A stretch of DNA of 64,000 nucleotides from Eutreptiella sp. 'Long Island Sound 2002' (GCA_964036045.1 OZ038379.1:117069104-117133103), one strand, 5' to 3'. Counted from the stretch's first letter, positions 10,396 to 22,635 are shown. The notes: generated from the sequence alone by a model not told the origin. Numbers and translations: made by a program.

Positions 10396-10769
10396 GTTGC
10401 CCCACACAACCGCACGTCCTCATGTCCCAAGGCCCACCCCATCCCCGTCTTGAGGACTGCCGCACCCATAGAAATCGCCCCAAAACCCGTTGGGGCAAAA
10501 TGCAATATGGGCAGTAGGATGCCTAGTTCTACAAGCACTAGCGCGATCCACCACAGCCTAGGCACCTATGCTGCCCCATCGCGTCTACCCCGCGGTGGCC
10601 AAAGGGGGTTGAAGCACGCAACCGCACCGTCGGCCGCGCCCCATGCTGCACTTTAGCCCACCACCGGACCTGGATACACAGACACACACACACACACAAA
10701 CATAGAGAGACATAGAGAGGAACACACCCACACCAGAGGAGGAGGAGACGCGGACTGCTCCCTAGCGTA

Positions 10770-11150
10770 ATAGGGTGCGCGTTACAGAGGGTCACGGGGT
10801 GCCTATTGCATAGCGTGATAGAATGCCTACTCGACCGCATCACACTAGGCTTGCTACACGGCGTGACGGGTTTCATGCGGCATGGTGAGCAGCGAGCTTA
10901 CTGTAAAGCTTCATAGAGCGTGGCGCAACGCCTAATGTCGAACATCACCATGTTTGCTACACAACATGACACGGTGCTTGATGAACAATGTGAGGGGCTG
11001 CCTCCTCCGTAGATCCTCACAAAGTGTTAGATCCGCAGTGTGACAAGGGGCATGTTCCACAACGCGATGGCAAGCTTGCTAAAGTGCATGAGAGAGTGCC
11101 TAACCGGTGCTGGTTGCATAGCATGCCAAAGTGCCGGTGCACGGTGTTAA
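10770..11150. repeat. Very degenerate ~27-32-bp tandem repeat
   Basis: Recurring cores such as GCATAGCGTGATAGAATGCC, TACACGGCGTGACGGG and ACACAACATGACACGGTGC follow each other. In the minus frame near 10538-10876 this appears as repeated xITLCNxHPVTLCN. The copies differ a lot, so the period is approximate. Confidence 0.4.
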
Positions 11151-12386
11151 AGAGGGCCAACAAGTTGCGGGGTAGGAGCATGAGGAGCGAACTAGGCGAG
11201 TTTAGGAGTAGTGCCAAGGGAAGGCATTGGCGCGGGATAACGCGAAGGAAGATGGCGGTCTTTAATTCGCGGCACCCCCACAACAGCATGGAGCGCAGCC
11301 CGGCACTGGTCCGTCAACATGGCGGGCGCAGTGGGAGGGTCTATTGAGGGCCATAACGGGCATCATATGGTAAGCCGATATGTCGATTTATTGGGCATGT
11401 CATTGCGCACCCCATGTCAAAGGAGGTCCTATGAGCATTAAGATCAGCCCCAAAATCCAAAAAAAAATCCTTGCCCTGCCTTTGCCTCTTACCCCTCCCC
11501 CCCCACCCGCTACAACCGCTCTTCACTCAGAGCCGTGGCCTTGCTTTGGGGGTCATCTAGTTCCAGATGTATGATACATATCCCTAGGAGATTATTAAGC
11601 CCCTTTGGATTTGGGTTAGGACCCCAAGGCACCCTTAGATAAGCACTCTTGCAAGAGCAAGCAATCGTCCCGATCATGAAGATCCATTCCTAAGTCCGAA
11701 GTACGGGCGTGACGCCCTCCCCTTGCGCCTTCCTTGCCCTTGCCTTATCCGCAATTCAGGCCGTAGACGATGCCACCCACCTTGGGCCAAAGGTGTTGCC
11801 TGTGAGGAGTACATGCACACCACTACCTCACCAAGTGTGCCTACACCAACCACACCCCGTGCACGTACGCCAAGGGTAGCAAGAAATAGGAGGCCAAGAA
11901 CAGGACCGCGGCAAGTGCGGGCCACAGACTCCGGGGAGGAAGAGGGGGGGGGAAAGTAGGGCTCCCGGCAGTAGCGGTTGGGGTGCACCCTATAGATGGG
12001 CCGGACCCCCTCTCTTCAACGCCCGGTGACACCACCGCAGCCTCTCCCCAATGAGACCTTTCAGCCGTGGCACCAGCAAATGTGCCGGCACGGCGCAACC
12101 ATATGGACGGTGTGCGTCACACAGCACGGGCCCGGAGCAACGTCCACGGTGCCGTGATATGCTGGCCCACGTGGTATGTGAGCAGGGCCCCCTTGTCCCA
12201 TAGGAGACCTAGCATTCCCTCCGGCGGGCCATTGGCCAATGAAGCCGCTATGCCATGTAGGCGTGCGCTTGCCGGCAGAGCGCCGCCACTCTAGAGTGAT
12301 GTGGATGGCGAGGCGCATCAATCGTCTCAACGCCCATGGTGGTTCACGTAGCAAGTGTGGTTATTGGTGAGCTCGCCTGTGGTCAT
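11151..12386. other. No recognisable gene
   Basis: GC-rich, with frames open on both strands for 60-105 codons and no family signature. A G-run occurs near 11945-11953 and an A-run at 11460-11466. Confidence 0.5.
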
Positions 12387-12638
12387 CTAAGGGAGGAACG
12401 CCTCCACGAGGAAGGCCTTGACCGTAAGCAGCCCCGGAAAGAGCTCTACGGGCAGTGGGCGACCACCTTTGTCAGGCATAGAGCGCTCTGACCGCAAGTC
12501 GAGATTGGAAATCGGCTCGACGATGTGGTCCATTCTCCAGTGTGCCCATGCTGCGGCACCCCGCAAAGGCAGATAGGTGTTGCCCGCAACACGACGTACC
12601 ACTCCGCGTACACAACTGGCATGTGGTGCAAAATACAT
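12387..12638 (-). CDS. Short ORF fragment, unknown
   Basis: An 83-codon frame with coding-like composition in HWRMDHIVEPISNLDLRSE. I do not recognise it. It may be one piece of a broken minus-strand gene together with 12967-13863, since both lie on the same strand and share GC-rich codon use, but their frames differ. Confidence 0.2.
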   Translation of the reverse strand: MYFAPHASCVRGVVRRVAGNTYLPLRGAAAWAHWRMDHIVEPISNLDLRSERSMPDKGGRPLPVELFPGLLTVKAFLVEAFLP

Positions 12639-12966
12639 GCAGTGGCCTATGCGGTATTTGGGGAGGGGCCGATCACAACATCACCCTTTAGTTTGTCGAG
12701 GAAGCGCCCGTGGAAGGGTAGGAGACCGAACTTGCCCCCTGCCTTGTCCTCTAGGTCCCGCCACCCCCACCTGAGGAGGAAGCATAAATATTTTTTCGCA
12801 CGTACCGCGGTTTGTGATGTGTAGGAGGGCGGATAGGATGTCCGCGGGTACGTCCGCCCCGTATGCCATTGTGGTTGCTACCGTTGTGAACGGTCATGTG
12901 CCGGGCAAGGCCTCCACTACGTTCCGCAAGCGCTACACGTTGCTTGTAGGCCGATTTAACGAAGAG

Positions 12967-13863
12967 CTAGAAGTTGTTGAACCCCGGCCGTCCCGTCAAT
13001 TCCTTGAGAGCCGCCCCCATCCGCGGCACCTCAGCCCCATAGCGCGCCGCACTTGTCATGAGCACTTTCACCATGAGGTCCCTCACCTGCGTGGCTCGGA
13101 GGGTTGCCACCATGCCTAGCGCCGCGGGAAAGGCCGCACACGCGAGAGAGGGAGAGAGAGAGTTGTACAGCATGGCTGTTAGCCTTGCTCGCCGCCCTCG
13201 TCGTGCGTTGGGTGCTGCCGTGGATGAATGTGTGCCCCTTGTGCGGCGGGCGGGGCACCGTGGCACGTGCAGGGGGGTTGCGAAGTTTAGAGGGGCTGAT
13301 CCCGCCGCGGGTGTAGCTCCTTGTGAGGGTAGTACATCGGGGACAGTGCGCAGGGGCCTAGGGGTAGTGTGCCCGAGGCTGCGGGTGAGGCGTCGGGCCA
13401 AGGGCTTGCTACCACAAGACCCCCGGGTGCCGATACTTGTTTCCAAGTAAAAGTGAAGAATCTCATCAAACTTGTTTCTTGGTCTCCAATCTGACACCCC
13501 ATCCATTGCATCAAGGCAGTGAAACATGGAATAGGGCATATGGGACGGGAACACGTACCAACTTGGGAACTTCGGGTTCTCCAGAGGTTCCTTGTCCAAG
13601 AATTTTGTCGTTCCTTCGACGTCACTTATCTGTATTATTTTTTTATTGCTCAATAATTTGAGTTTACTAGCTAGGGGGTTTGTTACCCTCTGTGTGCTGC
13701 TGCCCACGGCGCATGGCTCAACGCCATATAGGGCTATTCCGCGGCATGTGCCCACATCGCCACCTTGGTGGCATGGCGCATTGGGTGTCAATATGGGCCC
13801 CTTCAACAAAGGGCATGCCGAGGCGTGATGGTTCCAACTCCGCAGGGTTGTGAGGGCCACCAC
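12967..13863 (-). CDS. Hypothetical protein, 298 codons
   Basis: One of the longest minus frames in the window. The C-terminal part (about residues 225-298) is Ala/Leu-rich and looks helical and coding-like (AALGMVATLRATQVRDLMVKV). The middle is Arg/Pro/Thr-rich and low in information. No domain, signal peptide or membrane segment is evident, and the opposite strand is also open over part of the length. It could be a decayed transposon ORF; I assign no function. Confidence 0.25.
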   Translation of the reverse strand: MVALTTLRSWNHHASACPLLKGPILTPNAPCHQGGDVGTCRGIALYGVEPCAVGSSTQRVTNPLASKLKLLSNKKIIQISDVEGTTKFLDKEPLENPKFPSWYVFPSHMPYSMFHCLDAMDGVSDWRPRNKFDEILHFYLETSIGTRGSCGSKPLARRLTRSLGHTTPRPLRTVPDVLPSQGATPAAGSAPLNFATPLHVPRCPARRTRGTHSSTAAPNARRGRRARLTAMLYNSLSPSLACAAFPAALGMVATLRATQVRDLMVKVLMTSAARYGAEVPRMGAALKELTGRPGFNNF

Positions 13864-15206
13864 GGTTTGACGCCAGCTTAGCCACGGCTACACCTACCCA
13901 GGTCAACCTCCCGCGATGGCCCCCCGCCCAGCGCTTAATGAACTGCGAGGCCATGCTCCGATGTGGGAGGCTCCCAGCCGTGCCATCACGGTACCAGGGG
14001 AAAACTTGTGCACTGGGTAATGCGGCCCACGGCGCTTGCGCCCAGGTTACCCCGTTGAGTTGAATCGCTTGTGTCTACAGGGGGCATTGGGGTTTTAGGC
14101 AATAGGGCTGGGTGTTCCCCTCTTGCAGCCATCTCGCGACAAGGCGCGTGACGTGGCGCGACGCGAAGTTACGTTCGGGAGGGGGGGGGGGGGCGAGCGA
14201 TGCGTGCGGTCATGAGGAAATAGTGCTCAATTGGCGCTACGGGCAAGGCCACCAAGATGCAAACCCAATGAAGGGTGATGTGCGGGCGATGCGGCACCAC
14301 CACGACTCGGCTAGGGGCAGACCTAATAGGTGTCGCAGTTCACATAGGAATTGCACCAATGCTACTCTAAAGGCCACCAAATTTTGCTAAGGATGAAATA
14401 CACAATGCATAGGACATGGTGTTTTTTTTAACAAACAGATGACGGGATTTCAGTAAGGGGGGGGCGGGTCTACTCGCCGTGCGCGCATCTACCACCACAC
14501 CCGTGTTCCGCGTCTTGGCCAAGACCCCATGCGGCTTTCCACTTTCCGCCAGGTGGGTAGCTTTCAATGCCTCTCGTCCACCGCAGTCCGTCCGAGTCAC
14601 TGTCTTCAATTTACTGTCGTGGCTGCGACAGTGTGCAATTTGGCGGGGATCTTGCTATGCGCCGTGGCACTTTATCCACAGGGACCACTATACAGATGTT
14701 TGTGCCCACTAGTCGTCCGATGTCTTGCTCTCTCAAGACCTACAGTCCGTCCTTTCATCCAAACCACGGGTGGATTGGGGAGTCCATCGGGGGAGGCGGC
14801 CATTGCTGCTGTGTGACGTCTTGGAGTTCTGCCTGGTGCCTGGTGGCATGCTCAGCTGCCCTATTACCAAACAGAATTTTGTCGCACGACCGTAGGTGTA
14901 GTGCACTCGTCTTGTTTACTCTTTGTCTCTTTCGCTACAGTGAAAGGCGCCTATGACATGTCACTAGAGGTCCCTTCTTTCTTTGCTGTTGTTGTGTCAC
15001 ACCTTTTTTTGCTCACCAGCGCAGATTCATGCACACGCATCTGTTACCCGTAGCAGGGTTCTGCCTCCTCTTCCTATTACCCCTTGAATCCAGGGTCATC
15101 ACACAACACACCTCTTTGGCAGTGGTAATTGACATGAAAAACAAGGTGCATTCGATCATCAAGAAAAGCACCCCCAAAGCATATACAGCATTTCGCATTT
15201 TCATGA
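13864..15206. other. No recognisable gene; G-tract
   Basis: A pure G-tract lies near 14180-14193. Base composition becomes more AT-rich after about 14.9 kb, where the neighbouring transposon-like locus begins. Only short unassigned frames. Confidence 0.5.
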
Positions 15207-15535
15207 AGCTGGCCGAAATTTTGCCTAGCTTTTTGAAGAAAATCAAAAATACATAGGCTTATTTACCAAAATAGGCCAAGCTTGCCGAAATTTCGGCCAG
15301 GTCCTTCAAAATTGGTAATATTATCAAAGAAATGGGTACCTATGAGAGCAGGAGGCACAATGAATGCAGGAGCATTGACATTTCAAGCAGCTGTCTGTAT
15401 ACACCACTTAATTACAAACAAGAGCTTGCCACGTGAACAAGTCATGCACAAACTCGTAGGGGCTGTGTAGACGAACAATAGAAATCTGCAAAATTCACCG
15501 GAGATGCTGTGGCTGGCCGAAATTTCCCGCCGGCC
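15207..15535. repeat. Palindrome family P1, three copies (3' side of locus D)
   Basis: Copies at 15207-15230, 15278-15305 and 15511-15535 share GGCCGAAATTTC(G/C) with flanking GGCC/GGCCAG arms. The idealised form is CTGGGCGAAATTTCGCCCAG. Together with a copy at 17129-17150 they bracket the minus-strand coding sequence of locus D. The related locus C at 48.5-51.1 kb is bracketed by the same family. Confidence 0.75.
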
Positions 15536-15896
15536 TTCATTTTGGCACCCAATACAGCTGAAATATGATAATACTAGCGCTTCCACAGGCCTGAGGCACG
15601 GGCCTTCTTGGGAGGCGCAGCAACTGCCGGCTTGGGTTGCGCATTGCGAGTGGCACCACCATGTGACTGTGTTTTGCCATCCTACGATAGTGAAAAATGG
15701 TTCGAAAAGGTATTGAGACCCTTTCTAGATGGGACGTGACTACCATAGGAGGATGCAGGCTTGTGTGCATTGCGTGGCGTCGGTGGGGTCAACAACCTTG
15801 GTAGCGGCAGGTTTTGGTTTTTTCCGGGGTGTGGTTATGCCCTCTGCCTGCGGTCGTGCATGGCCTTCATCCTCCTGTTGGTCCTAATCAACATAC

Positions 15897-16636
15897 CTAG
15901 GCCCCGTACAAGCAACAGGAAACCCAGTGCTCATCATACACATCATTCCAGTCCTTGGGGGGACAGGTGTCAACGTTGGTAATAGAGGCTCTCAGGCGTT
16001 GAAAACAGTCATGAGGCACAACTGCCTCTTCGCCCAAAAAGGCCAACACAACATTGCAGTCACGCGAAAATTTGGGAGATAGCATGCTAGCTAACTGAAC
16101 AGACAAATTCCCAAGCGGAAACCACCTCCCTACAGTTCCGGGGACAAGCACCAACCTCAACATATACGAGAATATGTCGATAGGTAGCACAAAGGACATG
16201 GGTCCCTCATGATAAGCTTCGTAACGTGGAAGTTTCTTTTCAAAGGCTGCACTGGAGCAAATTGAAAGCAGATGGGAACAATGAGTAGTAGTGGTACACA
16301 GTGTCTAGTGCAGTGTTCAACAGATGTCATATCGCATACAAGCTGCAACAGCTCCTTGTGTGCCATATCCAAAGGGGCACAAACCCGTACTCTCTGAACA
16401 GCTCGGTTGGCGACATCGATGCGATCAAAATATGCAACATGTGAGCGGAAGATGTCATGTGCCTCAACTTCGGCTAGTTGTGGTAGACCCGAGTAGGTGG
16501 GTAAAGCGGTAGTGTGCCACACTGCAATTGCACTAAAATTCAAAGTCAAATCAAATGTATGGGGATCAACGCCTGACCTATAACGGCTCAAATTAGCAAA
16601 CCATATACAAGTTGCCGATGAAGCATGGAGTTCCAC
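15897..16636 (-). pseudogene. Transposon-like unknown protein, locus D copy
   Basis: Two overlapping minus frames (16636-16157 and 16199-15897) carry segments homologous to the plus-strand locus C. The N-terminal part reads WFANLSRYRSGVDPHTFD..LNFSAIAVWHTT, against WFDNYRRYINGVDPHSPD..LNVTAVGVLHTT in locus C. The C-terminal part reads LSVQLASMLSP...EEAVVPHDCFQRLRASITNVDTC, against LSIQSMFPVN...EEKSILESFVTDLRAAVSNCDT. The frame change near 16160-16190 is a frameshift or an unseen intron. The DN(F/Y) motif of locus C is AN(L) here, so a catalytic residue may be lost. The family is not known to me; the P1 repeats around both copies suggest a DNA transposon. AT-richer than its neighbours. Confidence 0.5.
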
Positions 16637-17128
16637 GAGGTATGAAGTGCAAGTCTAGCACGCTGGTGAATGGAACCCTCCTCTGCGTACGTTGCACTGC
16701 CCAAGGAGTCTTACTTTGTGTCGCTGCCGGCAAGACATACTTCCCCAATCATACCCCGACCCACAGTTAGACAAGGGGAGGGCCACACAACGTAGAAGGC
16801 AATACAAGGCATGGAACTGCTGCAAAAGATATGGGTACCATCGTGGAAGCCTCTTCTGCGCAAACGCCGCCTTGAGATTGGTAGTTGAACGACGGAACGT
16901 GCGATTCCTCCTCAACGCGAGGCATATTTGGAAAAGGTTGTGAAGAGTTGCAGCACGTAAAGCATTTCAAGCAAGCCCTTTGGCTCTAGGAGCAAAGGCA
17001 CCATTGAGTGCCGCATGTACGACATTTATAGTAAGAGGTGAAGACATTAAAAACTGTGTAGAATAAGAAGGGAGCTTTGTAGGATAGTAGGGAAAATGAC
17101 AACCTTTAGACACACTAACAAACCAAAT

Positions 17129-17150
17129 CTTGGTGAAATTTCGGCCAAAT
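17129..17150. repeat. P1 palindrome, 5' side of locus D
   Basis: CTTGGTGAAATTTCGGCCAA, a member of the P1 family, about 490 bp upstream of the start of the locus D frame. Confidence 0.6.
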
Positions 17151-17389
17151 CACAAAGCCAATAACAGCCAAAGAGAGGCACAGGCACCACAGCCAAAAAA
17201 CGCTCATTTTGTCCTCACGACACCGAGAACGATCAAAAACCCCGTTTGACGGCAATGCGGTTTTAAATTGAAAATGTAAAATTGCACAATGCAAATTGCT
17301 TGTCTTTGAGCCAAATTTCCGGAGGACATTTGGGGAATCAGCAGGGTGTGTGGAAAAACACTTTTGGTTCCAAGAAAAAGCCACACATA

Positions 17390-18429
17390 GCCAGCCGTAG
17401 TCACACAGAGCTACCCAGAGCCACTGAGTGCAACCCACAAGCACTCAAAACCACTCACAGCCGAACAGAGCCAGCCACACCAACACAAGCCCACCGCCGC
17501 CCCACACAATACCCACAACCAACCACACCCACACACACACACCACAACACATTTGGCATTTCCGCCCCCAACAATGCCCCAAGTGTTTCCCCGCCATGAA
17601 CGCTCCCCACTCCAGCAGCGGGAGTGGAGGCGTAAGCATTGTGGGCCCCAACGGCTCCGCCCTCACCACCGATGGCGCTTGCGGCCTCCTTGGTGCCTTG
17701 GGCACCCTAGACGGCGACCTTCAATGTCCTTGGGGGGGCCCGAGGGTGCGTGGGACGGTTCCAAATGGCACGAAATGTCTCCTAGGTGGTCCATAGCCTA
17801 CCACGGCTGGGTACCCTAGTACAAGGCCTCCGGTGGAGCCCATGCCAAATGCGGTGCAGGGATGCTGGTCTGGCTGTGCAACATGTTGTGAGACACATCG
17901 CTGCATCCCGACGTCCAAGGACGCGCCGCCACAGTTGACGGGGGCGGCAAGGGCTAGGCTTGCTTGGTGTGTGGGGTGCGGTCTAGCGTTCCGCTGCGCA
18001 CTGTAGCGCCTTGGGTGCCGGAGATTGGCAACGTGAACTCGGTGCAACTGCTAGGCACCATGGCATGGCACGCATGGCGTGCCACCTTAGAATGCACAAT
18101 AGGGTGGGGAAGTGAGAGAAGCCACTACAACAACCCACCGTGCGCAAAGACGTGCGCGGTACGTGACCCGGCCCTGCATGTTCCAGCTCCGGCACCGGCG
18201 GAACCCTAGACACAACCCCTTGGCACCATTCCCACCATGACGACACAGACGGATGCCGCCACAAGCAGGGCACCCCGCTAGACAGAAGAACTAGGCCAGC
18301 GCCCTACCCCGGGACCGCCACAACCACAAGGTCCCCCAGGTCCTAGGGCCCACGCCGACGCGCCCGGCGACAACACCCCTGGCCCACACCAGCAGTCAAC
18401 TGGTACCCACGACGACGCCCAAGGAGCAA
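17390..18429. other. CA/CCA-rich stretch followed by GC-rich DNA; no supported gene
   Basis: 17400-17560 is rich in CCACA words. After 17600 the composition becomes GC-rich. A plus frame 17428-17796 ends in a coding-like stretch (SSSGSGGVSIVGPNGSALTTDG), but the opposite strand is open too. I do not call a gene. Confidence 0.4.
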
Positions 18430-18815
18430 CCTAGCAGGCAGTCGCAACCAGCCTTCACTACAATCACCACCTCTCTAGCCCCGAGCACGCCGCCCAGGAC
18501 GCATCGGCGCACAAGGAGCTGACCTCTTGGATCACCCGCCTCACGCCCGGGGAGCCACAAGCCTTGGTGGTGAGAGTGAGGTGGGCCGCCGCGCAAAGCT
18601 TGCCCCGGCTAACTTCGGGGCAACACGGCATGGCCGACGTCATCTTTTGTCACCGCCCTGAGTCCCAATCCCTGGTGGTGGAACACACCCACCACTGGGC
18701 GTACGTAGCGGACCGCCTGAGGGCACACCTTGGGCCCCACAGCCCAGAAGAGGTGGAGGCGGTGCACCCCACGGCACAGCGCCAGATGCCAGCTGACTTG
18801 AGAGGAACCAAATGA
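18430..18815 (+). CDS. Hypothetical protein fragment without its own start
   Basis: An open frame begins after a stop near 18430 and reads coding-like: HLSSPEHAAQDASAHKELTS, then WITRLTPGEPQALVVRVRWA, and on to DVIFCHRPESQSLVVEHTHHW and LRAHLGPHSPEEVEAVHPTA, ending at 18815. The only useful Met (18564) lies well inside, so the true N-terminus is missing or in another exon. No family recognised. It lies 228 bp upstream of the MITE at 19044. Confidence 0.3.
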
Positions 18816-19043
18816 CTAGCGCATTGTGGTATGGAGGCGGTGATGGAGATAGAAGAGTTATAGGATGCATCCCTTAGTGTTTTGTCCATACATGATAAAC
18901 AGCAATTGGAAATATGCCCCTTCACCAGGTGCGCCAAAAATTCGGTCACGCTGAATATGGATGGCTTCAATGCCTATCTAGACATGGCCCAAACACGAAT
19001 GTACATTTCACTTGTTGGGGATCAATTCAGAATGGACGTAAGC

Positions 19044-19418
19044 AGGGGAGGGGGGTTTCTGAGAAATCTGATAGCGTGGGGGGTTTTGAACCCCCCCCCT
19101 TTTTTTAAAATGGTCTGTGGGGGGGTTTTAAGGGTGTTTTTCGACGCAGACACACCATTTGTGCGAAAAAAAATTTTGGTGGTATTCTTTTGGACTGCAC
19201 ATCCAAAGTTTTGTCCTTGCCCCCAATTCAGCCGACACGATGTATTTCATTCGGGGGGGGGGGGGGTTGGGGGGCCGGGGTGCCCTTCCGCGGACAATAC
19301 CCCCGCACAGCGAAAAACCCCCTTAAAACCCCCCCCCAAACCTCCCCCTTTTTTTTAAATTTGGCTCTGGGGTGGTTTTTAAGCATGATATCCGATTTCC
19401 GAGAAACCCCCCTCCCCT
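19044..19418. mobile_element. 375-bp MITE with long imperfect TIRs and 10-bp target duplication
   Basis: The ends are inverted copies of each other: both begin AGGGGAGGGGGGTTTCT (17 bp identical) and remain similar for ~35 bp. Inverted similarity resumes further in at GGGGGGGTTTTAAGGG (about 19122 and its complement near 19320), so the TIRs are long but imperfect. The element is flanked by direct GGACGTAAGC at 19034-19043 and 19419-19428. A 10-bp duplication is within the range of Mutator-like elements. Internal G/C homopolymer runs make accidental frames; there is no transposase. Confidence 0.9.
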
Positions 19419-19717
19419 GGACGTAAGCCTCGCTTTGTAGTGGCTTTGTCGCCCTTTAGCATTGTCTAACATTGTGGGAGAGCGTGTTTGTGCCACGGGC
19501 AAACAAGCGATTGTGACTTCCCCTGTGGGATAACCTGTATGGTGGGGCTCCCTCATGGCCATCACCAAACAAGCATTTAGCCTTCCCCTACCTTCACCTT
19601 CAGCAGGTTCAAAAACTGCAAAGACAAGAGGCTCATGCCATTACCCCAAAGGCATTGGGCTACGGCCACCCTTTTTGTTGCTGAACAGCTTTCCCATCGT
19701 GCTGATTTTGATGATTT

Positions 19718-19823
19718 GTGCACATTGCAACATTTTGAGGAAGTCAAAGGCGAATGAAAAAATCCTAATCGTGCACATCGCAACATTTTGAGGAAGTCAA
19801 AGACGAATGAAAAAATCCTAATC
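19718..19823. repeat. 53-bp tandem duplication
   Basis: Two copies beginning GTGCACATYGCAACATTTTG and ending in AAAAAATCCTAATC lie head to tail (19718-19770, 19771-19823), differing at two positions. Confidence 0.95.
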
Positions 19824-19829
19824 GAAAGA

Positions 19830-22635
19830 ATACAAGGTACATCATGACTTCTAATCCTAGCGTGCTGTCAGTGACCAGAACACCACTTTCATTGCTGGCT
19901 CCATGGCTCCAGTACTGTATGGGGCCATCTCAGCAGAAATTGAGTTCTGAGTCCTGAAGTGTGAAGTTGGCCCTGAAATGTGAAATTGGCAGCGCCATGC
20001 TCAGACTGGGTTCACACCACTTGCAACCTTCCACACCATGAGTGACAGCACCCTGGTAAGAAACCTGCTTCCCCTTGGTCGTGCCGTGCTGTGCATGCAA
20101 ACTCCTTTGCATGCAATGTAGCTCATGTCCAGGCCCAGTGAAGGACTGTTGCAAAGGCTGTTGCAACACATGGCATTGTAGATTGGAAGCAGCGGATATT
20201 CTACACGATCTCATGCTTGGTGCTCATTTTCATTTTCATGGTTGTGCTCATTTCACAGTGCTCACGTGCTTTGGCTGTTGCCCCATCACAATCTATGACA
20301 ATCCTTTCTCTTGTTTATTTTCCTTCCCAGTACCACTTCTCCAGCTCCAGTTCCTTTCTCTCTCTACTTCCACGCTGAGCTCTTGCAATATTAGCCCACA
20401 TGTGAACTTCTTTCAACGTGGCCAACAAGGTCAGCATTGCCAAGCGACAGGTGAATGTATGATGTACAATGTAGTTGCTCTACCGGTGCTTCTACGGTAC
20501 ATTCTGTGTGATGGCATATGACTTGTGAGAACCAATCCACCATATTCTGGTCTGTGAGAGTCTGTGAGACAGAGAGCCTGACCACATATTTTCAGGAGCG
20601 GCTGCAGGTCGAGGAAGCAAACAGCAAAAAGTACCAGAGCATGGCGGACGGCACTAGCAAGCTGTTGGACCAAATCATTGGTCTTGTTACCAAGTTATTC
20701 AACACATTGGAGTGTGACGACCAGAAGATTGCTGAAGCTCAAGGTTTGACACAGTAGTCAAACAGCAGGAGGATGTGATGGGAAGCCAGGGAAAAGCGCA
20801 TATAGCATCCCATGAATTGCGAACATGTACACATTGCTGTGGTATTTTTGAGAGAAAAGGGTGTTTACCCAGCCACTAGCACAAAACAATTGCGGAGGTG
20901 CATCGATGTGGCAAACCATGACTGACGGTTTTTCGTCGTTTTCTGCTGTGTTGTGTTGTCGTCAGTTGATTTTTCATCTGGTCGTCAGGTGTGGTAGGTA
21001 CTTCCTGCAATACCAGGCTTCACGTTTTATACTTGAAGCAGTGTGATCTTATCGACACGGAGTGCAGGCTGTGCTGAATCATGTCCGTAGTGCGAGGTTC
21101 TCTCGAGAGCTTGTCAGGCATAAGCAATCCAAAGAACCAGCTATTGTGACTGTGGTTCAGGGTGGTGGTGCCAAAGGGTTGTCACAGAGCTCAAGATGCT
21201 GACATATTGAGGAATTTCCCATATATTTGCTGTGTGCTTGTTTAGGCACAGCAATTCCTTCTGAGAACAACATTCATTTATACCTTGCGGCTGTTGAGTT
21301 GAGGACCGATGAACACCTGCTCCGCTGGAGGAGGGTGCAGAGTATGTTTGGAATGCATTGTGGGCGTGTCCGTACATGCTTTTGTTACAGCCATCTACCG
21401 AATCTACCTTCTTACCCACAGTTGTTGGAAGCAGTAGGCCTACCGTGTCACTCCGTTGAGGCACCCTGCACATGGGTTGATGGCACAAGCAATCACCACT
21501 GCTGCCAACCACACTGCTGCTTCACAAAATCGCTTGTCTTCCCCATGACTTAAACACAGGCAAAATTAGTTTGGTATTGTTGTGTGCCAACAGTGTGTTG
21601 GCACACGAAGGGGCAGGGTTTGGACCATTTTGTTCATCAGCCCCACATGCACATCTCTCTTTTGAAGCCACAAACAGTCAGTGGCCCTGGCTATCAGATG
21701 TGCTGTGTTGCGCAAACTGTCATCACAAAAAGGAAAAATTAACAAGGCAGCAATGCCTATTATGGGCTGGAGGGAATCGTCCGGTAGTGGCTTCGGTGGT
21801 GGTTTGGCTTGGCTAATTAGGGTCCGGCAGTTCGGCTCGGCGGCGGTTTGGCTGGCCGAACTGCCCGCTGACTGGCCGACCGGACTGCTGGATGGTGGTT
21901 CAGCCGTCCGATTCTAAACTTATGGGCCGATTCTAAAATTATGGAGAACAGACCATCAAATCCCCCCCCCCTAAACACACAGGGCAAAATCTAGAGCCAC
22001 ACGACATGACCTTATCATGAACCGCAAATCACAGTTACGTCACCCCCATGCCATGATTCTCTTGAATGGCGTTTGGGTCACTTGGCGACCTGTAGTGCCT
22101 TGCCGTAGTGGAGTTGATTGGCTGCAGACAGTCATTGTTTGAACACTGGGATGATGCACAGCTGCAGGTAGCAGTGCTGACATTTGTAGATATGAAGAGG
22201 TTTAATTCAGTGTATTCAGAGTTTCTCCCAGGGGATGTCCACCAATTGGTTTGGCGCATGCCCCAAAACTGTTGGTGTGCAAGAAAAATGAAACACTTCA
22301 ACAGAGGAAGATCAGACTGCCCTCTTCTTCAGCAGGTACCGTAAACCTGGTTGATTCCTTGACTCCTAGCCACATGGGTAGTGCTCTATGCAAAGATCCA
22401 AGGATTTTTTTTCACTCGTGAGCACAGACGATATGATCATGCTGCCGTGTTCCGCTGAGATTGTAATGTGCCTTCAATTGCACAAGCATGAAGCAGGTAG
22501 AGATTGTTTCTCTAACTGGTTTTTGAGGAGGTAGAGGAGGAGATCTAGCTTTACTAGGCTGCCATATCATCCAATGTGTGGGTCCCTGGTCATGATTTTG
22601 ACTCTAATTTCATTGATCACCTGGAAATGTTCAGT
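19830..22635. other. AT-richer region with only short unassigned frames
   Basis: The most coding-like piece is 20518-20757 (+), with a charged helical stretch (ERLQVEEANSKKYQSMADGT) ending in a normal stop; another is 22108-22344 (+). They could be exons of an unrecognised gene, but I cannot join them. No repeats of the P1-P4 families were seen here. Confidence 0.4.
21826..21865. repeat. Perfect 11-bp inverted repeat (hairpin)
   Basis: GGCAGTTCGGC at 21826-21836 pairs with GCCGAACTGCC at 21855-21865 across an 18-base loop. It lies in a local cluster of CCGGNxx/CGGCxG words (21780-21910) that looks like a decayed tandem repeat. Confidence 0.7.

Noticed and set aside
11151-12386. Overlapping ORFs of 60-105 codons as genes
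   Set aside because: No family signature, open on both strands, low-information composition.
18882-19358. 158-codon plus ORF across 19.0-19.36 kb
   Set aside because: Its sequence is the MITE with G/C homopolymers; the frame is accidental.
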